64,000 nucleotides of DNA from Parathalassolituus penaei (GTDB lineage Bacteria; Pseudomonadota; Gammaproteobacteria; Pseudomonadales; Oceanobacteraceae), in the NCBI RefSeq assembly GCF_026626885.1, contig NZ_JAPNOA010000059.1, positions 62,327 to 126,326 on the forward strand, read 5' to 3'. Below the pieces are notes generated by a model. The model worked only from the letters and a program-made list of their open reading frames with translations. It had not been told where the DNA came from and searched no databases. The translations under genes were made by a program, and so were the position numbers. Positions within the stretch are counted from its first letter, which is position 1. Each line of letters begins with the position of its first letter. Positions 17,152 to 25,737 of this stretch are shown one piece after another.

Positions 17152-18114
17152 ATGATATCCCTGCAACTTCTTTTTCCCCTGCTGGCGCTGGCTTTCACAA
17201 TACTGGCCTGGCTTACTCCTGATGCGCTGCTTGCGTGGGAATACAGTACGCCCACACTGCTGCTGATCCTGATGTTTATTCTGGGCCTGAATCTGCGCCT
17301 GCAGGATTTCCAACGGGTGTTACGCAAGCCTGAGCGAATGGCTATCGGTGTTGTTCTGCAATTTATCCTGATGCCTCTCAGCGGCTGGTTGTTGTCACTG
17401 GCGATTCCGCTAACCAATAGTTATCAGGTCGGCCTGTTGCTCACCGCTACGGCCAGCGCCAGCTTGCTGGCTCCGGCATTTGTCTTTCTTGCCAGCGGCG
17501 ACCTCGCACTGGCCATCGCCATCACAGTCCTCGGCAACTTGTGGGGAATCATCATCTCGCCGTGGCTGATTCCATTCAGCACCGGACTCACCGTTGAGCT
17601 GCAGCCGTCAGCCCTGCTGATAGCAACCCTGTTGCCCGTGTTGGTATTGGTCAGCGGAATGTTTTGCCAGTACTGGTTACCAGATATCCGTCAACGTTTG
17701 CACAGTTATATGCCCGCTGCGGTGATCAGCCTGTTATTGGCGATGATGGCGATTCAGACGGCAAGTCTGGTCGATATGGTTAGTGTCGTTCCCGTATCGG
17801 TATGGCTGGCCGTCATCCTGCTGAACCTGACAGGGCTTGGTGCTGCGTTCCTGATTTGTCGTCACAAGGGAATGACCATCGCCGAACAACGTACCGTCAG
17901 CCTTCAGACCGGCTTACAGGCCGCACTGCAGACGGCTGCACTCGCGAATCAGATATCAGGTCTCGATGCCAGCCTGGTGCCATCGACATTGGTGATCTGG
18001 CAGTCGTTAAGCGCCGCCATGCTGGCCGGATTCTGGTATTGGCAGACCCAACAACAAATCCGCCAGATCCGTCGAAACCAGAGTGTCAGTACCTTTGAGC
18101 CAGGCCAACACTGA
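17152..18114 (+). CDS. BASS-family (bile acid:sodium symporter-like) membrane transporter
   Basis: The 320-residue protein is almost entirely hydrophobic, with about nine or ten membrane segments. LMFILGLNLRLQDFQRVLRKP after the second segment is the typical first signature of the SBF/BASS family. The usual GTAS-type crossover motif is replaced by TATASASLLAPAFVFLASGD, so substrate and ion coupling may differ from known bile-acid or pantoate carriers. It follows feoB after 98 bp containing competing hairpins and an RBS-sequestering stem. Function is limited to secondary transport of an organic anion by family. Confidence 0.75.
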   Translation: MISLQLLFPLLALAFTILAWLTPDALLAWEYSTPTLLLILMFILGLNLRLQDFQRVLRKPERMAIGVVLQFILMPLSGWLLSLAIPLTNSYQVGLLLTATASASLLAPAFVFLASGDLALAIAITVLGNLWGIIISPWLIPFSTGLTVELQPSALLIATLLPVLVLVSGMFCQYWLPDIRQRLHSYMPAAVISLLLAMMAIQTASLVDMVSVVPVSVWLAVILLNLTGLGAAFLICRHKGMTIAEQRTVSLQTGLQAALQTAALANQISGLDASLVPSTLVIWQSLSAAMLAGFWYWQTQQQIRQIRRNQSVSTFEPGQH

Positions 18115-18399
18115 GACTCCTGACAGCATCAGTGGGCCAGAATTGATCCGTGCAAGGTTTGTCACAAGTCGGGCTATATATTTTTCAACAGTCCTTGGTG
18201 CACTGCGCCGAGTAGGCTACTATGGTCGAGAACCTGTCATTCGGGTTCTATTGGCGAGTGCTCCGTTTTCACCCTAGAAGTGTGCAGAATACTGGTCAAT
18301 ACCGGCATTGTTCGCACTTTCCGAAATCCGGCCAGTTCAGCAGTGCCAGCAGAAATCGCTTTATATTGGCTTCGGCCAACTCAAATTCAGGAAATACAA
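18115..18399 (+). promoter_or_regulatory. Long leader region of the cold-shock gene
   Basis: 285 bp without a gene precede the csp start. Two stems are visible: AGAACC/GGTTCT around 18229-18250, and TTGGC-TTCG-GCCAA (18366-18379) with a stable UUCG loop about 20 bases before the start codon. CspA-type mRNAs usually have long structured 5' leaders that act as thermosensors, so this is probably such a leader. Confidence 0.5.
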
Positions 18400-18612
18400 A
18401 TGGCAGAACAAGTTCAGGGCACTGTTAAGTGGTTCAACGATGAGAAAGGATTCGGATTCATTGAGCAGGAGTCCGGTAAAGACGTATTCGTACACTACAG
18501 CGCGATCAACAGCTCTGGCGGTCGTCGCACTCTGCACGAAGGTCAGAAGGTTACTATGGAAGTGACCCAAGGTCAGAAAGGCCCACAGGCTGAGAACGTT
18601 ACCCCGCTGTAA
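18400..18612 (+). CDS. Cold-shock domain protein
   Basis: The 70-residue protein is a single OB-fold cold-shock domain. It has the RNP1 motif KGFGFIEQ and RNP2 motif DVFVHYSAI, plus the opening [14 protein letters not shown], as in CspA/CspD-like RNA chaperones. It binds single-stranded RNA and DNA and melts secondary structure. AGGA lies seven bases before the ATG. A much longer frame beginning at 18280 is not used because the family starts here. Whether it is cold-induced or constitutive cannot be read directly. Confidence 0.95.
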   Translation: MAEQVQGTVKWFNDEKGFGFIEQESGKDVFVHYSAINSSGGRRTLHEGQKVTMEVTQGQKGPQAENVTPL

Positions 18613-18638
18613 CTTCTGGTCTCCTTTCGACCAAGGCC

Positions 18639-18664
18639 CCGGAATCTTCCGGTTACTCTTTTGT
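18639..18664 (+). terminator. Probable terminator after the cold-shock gene
   Basis: A short GC stem (CCGGA/TCCGG with a 4-nt loop) is followed by TTACTCTTTT. The stem is only five pairs, so the call is tentative. Confidence 0.45.
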
Positions 18665-18771
18665 GTTGCCACTGAAGTGTTACCAGCCAAGATCTGCTGG
18701 CCCATTACAACCCGACGCGGCCATCGCTGCTGAGGGTTGTAAGCCCGCTCAATCAGGAGCATAGCCACGGC

Positions 18772-19167
18772 ATGATAGACCAAGGCGAACTCTTCGATAT
18801 CAAAAGCCCCTGTCGCGGTATCTGCACCGTGAACAATCGGGGATATTGCAAAGGCTGTTTCCGCAACCGGGAAGAGCGTTTCCACTGGAATGAATTCAGT
18901 ACCTACCAGAAACAACTGGTGGTGAATTTGTGTGAAAAACGCCGATTAAAAGTTTTGGCCACTCGCCAGCAAAGCGAAGCCGGTGTCGAAGACGTCACGG
19001 CTATTTACCAGCCAGCACCACAACCCGACCTGTTTGAAAACCAGCCAGCCGCGCTAACCGCAGCAGCCGACACAAGCATGCCAGCAGAACCACTGCCCGA
19101 CCCCATTCCGGCTGACAAACGCCACAGCCCCGGAGCCAACAGCCAGTTTGGCTTGTTTGATGAGTAA
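18772..19167 (+). CDS. DUF1289 domain protein
   Basis: The 131-residue protein has the DUF1289 signature near its start: SPCRGICTVNNRGYCKGCFRN followed by REERFHWNEFS, a compact four-cysteine motif likely to bind a metal such as zinc. The C-terminal half (about 75-131) is low in complexity, Pro/Ala-rich and probably disordered, ending FGLFDE. Similar FDE-type tails occur in proteins that dock on partners, but that is speculation. DUF1289 has no established function. It converges on hyi with 7 bp between the stop codons. Confidence 0.8.
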   Translation: MIDQGELFDIKSPCRGICTVNNRGYCKGCFRNREERFHWNEFSTYQKQLVVNLCEKRRLKVLATRQQSEAGVEDVTAIYQPAPQPDLFENQPAALTAAADTSMPAEPLPDPIPADKRHSPGANSQFGLFDE

Positions 19168-19174
19168 ACCAGGA

Positions 19175-19984
19175 TCAGGCTTCCAGCGCTTGTGGATGCC
19201 ACTCCTGTAATTCCCGCAGCCAGCCCATGGTGGCCGGTGTTGCCATGGATGGGCGATATTCAGCACCGACCCAACCTTCGTAGTCACTGGCGGCGATCAC
19301 GCCAAAAATCTCACGAAAACGCAGACGGCCAGTACCCGGTTCGTTACGTCCCGGCATGTCAGCAAACTGGATATGGCCAATACGACGGGCATGACGCTTG
19401 AGGAAACCCGGCACATCCACTCCCATCCGCGCCATATGATAGATATCGAACTGGGCCTTGATGGATGGGTGTTCAAGCTCCGCCATAATCGCCAGCATTT
19501 CGCGCCCGGTACTGAGCAGGAAATCCGGCATATCAAAGCGATTGATGGCTTCAAAGGTGGTGGTGATACCAAATGGCGCCAGACTGTTAGCAGTAACCAC
19601 CAGATTTTTCTTGAAGGTCGCAAGGTATTCCTCGCGACGTTCCGGCTGGAAGCAACGGCCAGGCAACACATTGACGGATGGCACATTCAGACCACGGGCG
19701 TACGCCAGGCACTCCACCACCGCCGCTGCATATTCCGCCGTCTTGCGCGGCACCGAAGCCAGACCTTCACCGCCGTCCATAAGATCACCGGCGGGTACGT
19801 TAATCAGAACACAACGCTGGTCGTTATCCATCAGGGCACGACGAATATCCGCAATCGGGGTGTCGTATGGAAACTGGATCTCGACCGCACGGAAGCCATC
19901 GCGGCGAGCTGCAGTAAAACGCTTCAGGAATGGCAGCTCCGTGTACAACATCGACAGGTTGGCGCTCAGTTTCACCGGAATCAC
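19175..19984 (-). CDS. hyi: Hydroxypyruvate isomerase family protein
   Basis: The 269-residue TIM-barrel protein starts KLSANLSMLYTELPFLKRF as in hydroxypyruvate isomerase. It has the metal-binding segments TFEAINRFDMPDFLL, AQFDIYHMARMG and HIQFADMPGRNEPGTG, and the catalytic glutamate region VGAEYRPS. It interconverts hydroxypyruvate and tartronate semialdehyde. The start overlaps the stop of the upstream reductase gene by 4 bp. No glyoxylate carboligase (gcl) gene is adjacent, so the pair may serve a different entry route. Confidence 0.88.
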   Translation of the reverse strand: MIPVKLSANLSMLYTELPFLKRFTAARRDGFRAVEIQFPYDTPIADIRRALMDNDQRCVLINVPAGDLMDGGEGLASVPRKTAEYAAAVVECLAYARGLNVPSVNVLPGRCFQPERREEYLATFKKNLVVTANSLAPFGITTTFEAINRFDMPDFLLSTGREMLAIMAELEHPSIKAQFDIYHMARMGVDVPGFLKRHARRIGHIQFADMPGRNEPGTGRLRFREIFGVIAASDYEGWVGAEYRPSMATPATMGWLRELQEWHPQALEA

Positions 19985-20853
19985 TCCCTATAAAGCCGGA
20001 TGAGGGTTGCCGGATCCGATTCGGCATACCCTCGCGATGCATGCTGTCGCATCAGTTCAGCCCCAAGGCCCGCCATGGGAACCGCAGATCCCTGACGGCG
20101 AGCCAGTTCATTAGCCATATCCAGATCCTTGAGCAGGGTGCGGACATGCCATTTGACGGGGTCAAATTCATCATTGGCCATACGTGGCCCGGTTAGTTGC
20201 AATGGAATGGAATCAGCAAAGCCACCTTTCAGTGCCTCCGGAATCCGCGCCGCATCCACTCCGGCTCGACTGGCAAGCGCCATGACTTCCGCCATGACCA
20301 GAACGTTGCAGCTGACCAGCATCTGATTGGCAATTTTAGTGGTTTGCCCGGCCCCCACTGGCCCCATATGGGTCAGACGTTGTGCCAGCGCCATCATGAT
20401 CGGACGAATACGTTCGATATCATCGGCTTCACCACCCGCCATCATCGCCAATGTCCCCTGTTCCGCTCCCGCAACACCACCGGAAACCGGTGCGTCAACC
20501 CAGCCCATACCGGTGCGTTCACGCAAGGTAGCCGCCAGGTCGCGAGTCGTCTGAGGGTCAATACTGGAGCAATCGATTACCAGCTTGCCGCTGCCATCGC
20601 CGATCGAACACAGTCCGTCAGCCGACAATACTACCTCGGAAACGGCGTCAGCATTACTGATACAAATGATGACAAGATCACTTTGCTGGGCCAACTCAAC
20701 AATTGTGCCAGCCTGCAAACAACCGGCCTTGACCGCAGGCAAACACTTGTCGGAATTACGATTCCAGACCCGAACCTGATGCCCGGCAGCCGCCAGACGT
20801 GATGACATGGGAACGCCCATCAGGCCCATGCCGATAAAACCGATATTTGCCAT
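19981..20853 (-). CDS. glxR: Tartronate semialdehyde / 3-hydroxyacid reductase
   Basis: From the ATG at 20853 the protein has 290 residues, the normal length for this family. The N-terminal Rossmann motif is IGFIGMGLMGVPMSSRL. The catalytic segment DAPVSGGVAGAEQGTLAMMAGG and the lysine-bearing GAGQTTKIANQML are both present. By family it is a 3-hydroxyisobutyrate-dehydrogenase-like enzyme, and coupling to hyi points to reduction of tartronate semialdehyde to glycerate. The exact substrate is an inference from this neighbour. A longer frame from 20979 has no supporting start. Confidence 0.85.
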   Translation of the reverse strand: MANIGFIGMGLMGVPMSSRLAAAGHQVRVWNRNSDKCLPAVKAGCLQAGTIVELAQQSDLVIICISNADAVSEVVLSADGLCSIGDGSGKLVIDCSSIDPQTTRDLAATLRERTGMGWVDAPVSGGVAGAEQGTLAMMAGGEADDIERIRPIMMALAQRLTHMGPVGAGQTTKIANQMLVSCNVLVMAEVMALASRAGVDAARIPEALKGGFADSIPLQLTGPRMANDEFDPVKWHVRTLLKDLDMANELARRQGSAVPMAGLGAELMRQHASRGYAESDPATLIRLYRE

Positions 20854-20978
20854 AAGCCCGCCCCCAATCGAAAGAATCCAGATACTACCAAACCGACTGC
20901 CTGAGAACAGATTCTTTCCGACGCTTTTTGTGGCTTGTCCTATTCTTAAATGACTCACCAGCAGAGGAAGTGACCACA

Positions 20979-21806
20979 ATGAACATGGCTGCCATTTTTG
21001 CGGAATCCCGACAACTGCCGCACATACCCAAGGTTGTTCAGGAGCTGATCGAAACCTTTCGAGACGAAAATGCCAATATCGATCAGATCAGTAAAAAAGT
21101 GGCGCTGGATCAGGCTCTGACCGCCAAGGTGTTACGTCTGGCCAACTCAGCGCACTACGGATTATCACGAACCATTGCCAAACCTCAGGATGCTGTCGTG
21201 ATGCTGGGCTTCGGCACACTTCGTACCATGGTGCTGGCATCGGGCGTGACATCAGCCATCAAGACCCCAGGGTTCGACCAGAAAGCCTTCTGGAAAGATT
21301 CATTTGCCGTCGCATCACTGGCCAAGTGGCTGGCGGCCTATATGCCGGACTGTGACAAGGAAATGGCCTTTACCTGCGGCATGATGCACTCCATCGGAAC
21401 CCTGCTGATCCTGATGGTTATTCCTGAACAGGCTGGCAGCATTGAAGATTCAGTACGACTGGGTGGCACTCGCCACAGCGCCGAAACCGCCGTACTCGGA
21501 TTCACATCTGCGGACGTTGGCGCCGAACTGGCAAAACGCTGGAAATTTCCGGAAGAACTGCAGGAAGCCATCCAGCAACAGGACAACCCGGCCAACGGTG
21601 ATGCGTACACCCCGATGGCTGGCCTGATCTATATCGCCAAATTCCTGCACAAGGCCCATGTCGACGACTGGACCGAAGAAGAATTGATCGAGAAATTCCC
21701 GATCCGGATCGCAACCCGTATCGGCCTCGATATTCGCCGCATTCGCAACGATCTGGCCGAGTGCAAGGATCTTGAATCCGGATTCGAGGAAATCCTCAAT
21801 GGTTGA
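20979..21806 (+). CDS. HDOD-domain signalling protein
   Basis: The 275-residue protein is a single HDOD domain: LPHIPKVVQELIETF, VALDQALTAKVLRLANSAHYG and AVVMLGFGTLRTMVLA are the family signatures, with the HD-like metal residues largely lost as in other HDODs. HDOD proteins act in regulatory networks, often with diguanylate cyclase or phosphorelay modules, by protein contact. A GAGGAAG site precedes the ATG. It is divergent from glxR and its stop codon abuts the stop of the convergent ATP-grasp gene. Its partner is unknown. Confidence 0.85.
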   Translation: MNMAAIFAESRQLPHIPKVVQELIETFRDENANIDQISKKVALDQALTAKVLRLANSAHYGLSRTIAKPQDAVVMLGFGTLRTMVLASGVTSAIKTPGFDQKAFWKDSFAVASLAKWLAAYMPDCDKEMAFTCGMMHSIGTLLILMVIPEQAGSIEDSVRLGGTRHSAETAVLGFTSADVGAELAKRWKFPEELQEAIQQQDNPANGDAYTPMAGLIYIAKFLHKAHVDDWTEEELIEKFPIRIATRIGLDIRRIRNDLAECKDLESGFEEILNG

Positions 21807-22817
21807 TCAGGCGTCCGGACGAACGCCAAACCACTCCTGACTGCGCAGAACCCGACGGTGCGCAGGGATGCGCGTGTCGGACTCACTCAACGCGTCGATA
21901 CGACGCAAACGTGGCACCAGGCCTGAGCCGTTAGCCAACTGGATCGACAAGCCCGGGCGGGCGTTCAGTTCCAGCAACATCGGGCCTTTATCACGGTCGA
22001 TTACGATGTCGGTACCGAGGTATCCGAGACCTGTCACTTCGTAACAACGCGCCGCCAGCACCAGCAGTTCCTGCCAGTATGGAATCACCAGCTCATCCAG
22101 ACGCTGTCCGGTATCCGGGTGATACTCAACCGGCAGACCAAACTGCACTGCCTTTAATGCACGCCCGGTAGCCAGATCGAGACCCAACCCCACCGCACCC
22201 TGGTGCAGGTTAGCCTTACCATCGGATGCCCGGGTCGCCAGACGGGTCATGGCCATCACCGGGTAACCGCGACACACAATCACACGGATATCCGGAACAC
22301 CCTCAAAGGAAAACGCCGACAACGACTGGTCGAAATCGATGCGCTCTTCAATGATTACCACGTCCATCGCTCCGCCGAGACTGTACAGACCCGCCAGAAT
22401 GTTGGAGACGTGGCGCATCAGGTATTCCAGATCCACGGTCTGACCGTTGGCCTTGACCCAGCCTTCCTCGTTACGACCGGCAATCACCACAATCCCTTTA
22501 CCACCCGAGCCTTTGGCAGGCTTGATCACAAAGGAATCACGCTCACGAATGATCTCTTCCAGACGCGCCGTGGCATGTTGGGAATCAATCGTCGCGATCA
22601 GCTGCGGCACAGTAATTTCAGCTTCCTGCGCCAGCAGCTTGGTTTTCACCTTGTTATCCACCAGCGGATAGAGGTGACGCGGGTTATATCCGGAGATATA
22701 CAGGCGGTTACGGGCATTCATGCCCAGAATCCCGGCCTTGTGCAGGCGCCATGGACGGGTTGCCCAGTCCAGCGCCAGTGCCGGCAGTTCACTCAACTTA
22801 ACGGGTAAAAGCGACAA
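21807..22817 (-). CDS. RimK-like ATP-grasp ligase of the inactive-transglutaminase cluster
   Basis: The 336-residue protein is an ATP-grasp enzyme related to RimK and often named alpha-L-glutamate ligase-like. The ATP lysine region DSFVIKPAKGSGGKGIVVI (about 93-111) and the C-terminal Mg motif GPMLLELNARPGLSIQLAN are visible. It would join an amino acid or peptide to a carboxylate with ATP. It is the last gene of a three-gene overlapping operon with a 7TM inactive-transglutaminase protein and a secreted aspartyl protease. Its start overlaps the middle gene by 20 bp. The substrate is not known. Confidence 0.85.
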   Translation of the reverse strand: MSLLPVKLSELPALALDWATRPWRLHKAGILGMNARNRLYISGYNPRHLYPLVDNKVKTKLLAQEAEITVPQLIATIDSQHATARLEEIIRERDSFVIKPAKGSGGKGIVVIAGRNEEGWVKANGQTVDLEYLMRHVSNILAGLYSLGGAMDVVIIEERIDFDQSLSAFSFEGVPDIRVIVCRGYPVMAMTRLATRASDGKANLHQGAVGLGLDLATGRALKAVQFGLPVEYHPDTGQRLDELVIPYWQELLVLAARCYEVTGLGYLGTDIVIDRDKGPMLLELNARPGLSIQLANGSGLVPRLRRIDALSESDTRIPAHRRVLRSQEWFGVRPDA

Positions 22818-24324
22818 AGCGTTTCAGCTCCAGCAGGCGATAACCGGTATAAGAACCCAGCAACAGCACCAGACCCAGAATCACAAACTGGATACCGATA
22901 AAGTTGAAGGTCAGGTGACGAACCCATGGGTTGTTCATGGCCCAGTAAGCCAGAACGGCGGTCAGCAAGCTGCCACCCACCTGGGTAACCACTTCGCGCG
23001 GGCCTTCTTCTTCCCACAGGATCGACATACGCTCAACTGTCCAGGACAGGATGATCATCGGGAAGAAGGTAATTTTCAGACCTTCCGTCAGACCAAACTT
23101 GTACGACAGCACGCTGAACACACCGATAATCGCCACCACACAGATAATGACCGAGGTGATCCTGGCGACCAATAGCAGGTTCATCTTCGACAGATAACTG
23201 CGCAGCACCAGACCGGCAGCAACCACCAGCAGGAAACCAATCAGACCGGTAACCAGCGATGTCTGGATAAACGCCAGCGCAATCAGAACTGGCATAAAGG
23301 TACCGGAGGTTTTCAGACCCACCAGAATCCGCAGGAAACACACCACCAGAGCACCAATCGGCAACAGCAGAATGGTCTTGAACATGGCCTGTTCTTCAAC
23401 CGGCAGGCTGTGAATCGAGAAGTTGAACAGGTTGTACTGGCTGGACAGGGTATTGGCCACGGTTGCATAGGTGGATTCTTCACGACGGATCATGGAGAAA
23501 CGAACCTGAGAATCCCGTGCACCCATTACATCCAGCACTGGCGCACCACGCTGCTCCCACAGCAGCAGAGGGCCCATGTCTTCCGTTCCGACCAGGTTGG
23601 GGCTATAGCCAGGAATCGGGAATACCTGACTCTTGTCACCCTGCCATACCCGGATCAGAGGAGTCAGATCTTGCTGACGACGACCATCCTGCAGATAAAG
23701 ACCATATACCACTCGTGCCGGAACACCGGCCTTGTTGAGCATATAAGCCAGCTGCTCCGGACGATCGTTGCCAAATTCGTTCATCAGCAGCTCGACGTTC
23801 TGTTCCGCCGGTTCGGCTGCAAAGGCCTTCAGCAGTTCACGGGTCAGGCTGAAGTGATCCGCGGAAGTGGAATACACACGATCCAGAATCACACGAACGG
23901 CACTGGCAAACGGCTCTTTCCATTCATGGGTCTGCAGCACTGGAGGAGCTTCCGGCGGCAGGTCACCACTGTTTTCCGACTGCAGTACTTCAACACGATA
24001 AAACAGCATCTGCATGCCATTGGCCTGACGAATGGTCCACTCAGCCATTGGCGCCGGTGCATCAATAAAATTCAGGCCATAACCCGGAGAAGCACCACTG
24101 TCACGCAACACCATAAAGCCTGGCTGGTTGCTCGGCCGCGCCAGACTGGCACGTACAGGCTCACCATTGGCCATAAACTGCACCTTGGCTTCCAGCGACC
24201 AGATGGTCTGGGATTCACCCGGCGTCAGCGGAATTTCATAGACCCAGTGACGGTGCAGGATCAGACCAGCACCAATCAGGATCAGGGTGCAGATCACAAA
24301 ATAATAGGGAACCGGACGTTTCAT
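22798..24324 (-). CDS. Inactive transglutaminase domain protein with seven membrane segments
   Basis: The 508-residue protein has an N-terminal membrane anchor (about 7-25), then a periplasmic region (about 30-310) containing an inactive transglutaminase-like domain in which the catalytic Cys is absent (NVELLMNEFGNDRPEQLAYM occupies that position). It ends in about seven hydrophobic helices (about 315-500). The C-terminal part is the 7TM domain that accompanies RimK-like ATP-grasp and COG4067 proteases in marine and pseudomonad genomes. It overlaps both neighbours, so all three are co-translated. It probably senses or anchors a periplasmic peptide substrate. Confidence 0.85.
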   Translation of the reverse strand: MKRPVPYYFVICTLILIGAGLILHRHWVYEIPLTPGESQTIWSLEAKVQFMANGEPVRASLARPSNQPGFMVLRDSGASPGYGLNFIDAPAPMAEWTIRQANGMQMLFYRVEVLQSENSGDLPPEAPPVLQTHEWKEPFASAVRVILDRVYSTSADHFSLTRELLKAFAAEPAEQNVELLMNEFGNDRPEQLAYMLNKAGVPARVVYGLYLQDGRRQQDLTPLIRVWQGDKSQVFPIPGYSPNLVGTEDMGPLLLWEQRGAPVLDVMGARDSQVRFSMIRREESTYATVANTLSSQYNLFNFSIHSLPVEEQAMFKTILLLPIGALVVCFLRILVGLKTSGTFMPVLIALAFIQTSLVTGLIGFLLVVAAGLVLRSYLSKMNLLLVARITSVIICVVAIIGVFSVLSYKFGLTEGLKITFFPMIILSWTVERMSILWEEEGPREVVTQVGGSLLTAVLAYWAMNNPWVRHLTFNFIGIQFVILGLVLLLGSYTGYRLLELKRFVAFTR

Positions 24325-25106
24325 TGAGTGCGTTCTTCCGTCTGCTCAGGGCGGTATTTCGGGTGCAGGAACTGCTTGCCCACATCAATCAGGGTAATGT
24401 CACGCAGGAACTCGCGTCCCAGCAGGATCGGATAAGTCATGTCAGAACGGTCAGTCAGGGAGAACTCGGCATCCTGCTGCAAGTTTGGCCCCAGATTCAC
24501 ACGCAGACGCACCACCGGACGACGGTCGAGACCATCGGCAGATGCCTGGCGAATCTTGATGTAACGGGCGATTGGCGCTTCAACCGGGAACGGGGTAGTG
24601 ACTTCATCGTCATGCTGCAGAATAAAACGTACCCATGGTTTGCCGTTACGCTCAAACTCGGTGATTTCCTTCGCGCTCAGAGAAGAGGTGGCCGCACCAC
24701 TATCGACACGAGCCTTATAGTGGTGCCCAGGAGGCGCCAGCCAGATCCACTCGGTTTCACCGATGATTACACGACCGTTGAGCTCATTGGCGACTGGTGC
24801 CTGCACCGCAGGACAGTCACGACTGACCACGGTCTTGACGACCTGAGGGGCAGCAGGTTTGTTGGTAGCCAGCTTCTGGGAAATTTCATCCAGCTTTTGC
24901 AAGCTCTGCTCGCGATAAGCCGCTTGTGCTGTGTCAGAGGCTGGCTCCGGACAGCTGAGATTAACCACCGGCTGATTTTTTTTCAGCAAAGCGTCAATTT
25001 CTTCAAGGGTCACATCACGATGCTCCTGACTTGGCCAACTGGTACAAGCACTGAGAAGCAGAGGAATGGAGATAGAGGCAAGCAGTGAGGAGGCCCGGAC
25101 GGGCAT
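24321..25106 (-). CDS. Retropepsin-like aspartyl protease lipoprotein (COG4067 family)
   Basis: From the ATG at 25106 (GGAG six bases upstream; a GTG at 25118 has no site) the product is 261 residues. A lipoprotein signal ends in LLLSAC, so it is likely membrane-tethered through Cys21. A linker with a helical segment follows. The C-terminal domain holds the aspartyl-protease motif ARVDSGAATSSLSA (Asp135) and the closing ILLGREFLRD motif. The family is commonly labelled ATP-dependent zinc protease, but these motifs are those of a retroviral-type pepsin. It is the first gene of the three-gene envelope operon. Confidence 0.83.
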   Translation of the reverse strand: MPVRASSLLASISIPLLLSACTSWPSQEHRDVTLEEIDALLKKNQPVVNLSCPEPASDTAQAAYREQSLQKLDEISQKLATNKPAAPQVVKTVVSRDCPAVQAPVANELNGRVIIGETEWIWLAPPGHHYKARVDSGAATSSLSAKEITEFERNGKPWVRFILQHDDEVTTPFPVEAPIARYIKIRQASADGLDRRPVVRLRVNLGPNLQQDAEFSLTDRSDMTYPILLGREFLRDITLIDVGKQFLHPKYRPEQTEERTQ

Positions 25107-25192
25107 AACGAACTCCACTGTTAACAGACGATATTAACGCGTATTTAAACACAGCCACCTGACAGAGTGCACTGGCAAAGCCGATGCAAACC

Positions 25193-25227
25193 AAAAAATA
25201 AGCCCGTCAAAGACGGGCTTATTTTTC
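25193..25227. terminator. Bidirectional intrinsic terminator
   Basis: Arms AAGCCCGTC and GACGGGCTT with an A-run on the left and T-run on the right. It lies after the bacterioferritin pair and before the protease gene, both minus strand, so it isolates the two operons. Confidence 0.9.
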
Positions 25228-25266
25228 AGATAACCATAGCCTCTGTTTCGCTGCTATCGCGGAATA

Positions 25267-25734
25267 TTACATCTGGCTCTGCAAATAGTTTGGCAGGCCA
25301 ATGCGCTGGATCAGTCCCAGCTGTTGTTCCAGCCAGTGCGCATGATCTTCTTCAGTGTCATCCAGCATTTTCAGCAGAATATCGCGGGTGACGTAATCAC
25401 GTACGGATTCACACAGAGCCATGACTTCACGCAGATCGGTCACCACCTTGTATTCAAGGTCGAGATCATTCTGCAGCATGGATGGAACATCCTGACCAAC
25501 CTTGATTGGTACACGAGTCACCATATCCGGCAAGCCACCGAGGAACAGGATGCGTTCGATCAGTGCTGCAGCGTGTTCTTTTTCGTCATCAAATTCGTGG
25601 TTGATACGCTCATACAGCTTGTTCAGCGCCCAGTCCTGATACATACGGGAGTGAACAAAATACTGATCCATGGCGCTCAGCTCACCGGCCAGCAGCTCAT
25701 TCAGCTTTTCAATAACCTGTTGATTGCCTTGCAT
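25267..25734 (-). CDS. Bacterioferritin subunit with ferroxidase site but no heme methionine (FtnA-like)
   Basis: A 155-residue bacterioferritin-type four-helix subunit. The di-iron ferroxidase ligands are all present: E18, E51, H54, E94 and the EXXH pair in TEEDHAHWL near 128-131. The heme ligand Met52 of standard bacterioferritin is replaced by Lys (DDEKEH). The C-terminal DTEEDHAHWLEQQLGLI resembles P. aeruginosa FtnA. It oxidises and stores iron in the 24-mer shell. It lies 3 bp downstream of a second subunit gene with the opposite pattern, so a mixed shell is likely. Confidence 0.92.
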   Translation of the reverse strand: MQGNQQVIEKLNELLAGELSAMDQYFVHSRMYQDWALNKLYERINHEFDDEKEHAAALIERILFLGGLPDMVTRVPIKVGQDVPSMLQNDLDLEYKVVTDLREVMALCESVRDYVTRDILLKMLDDTEEDHAHWLEQQLGLIQRIGLPNYLQSQM

Positions 25735-25737
25735 GGA

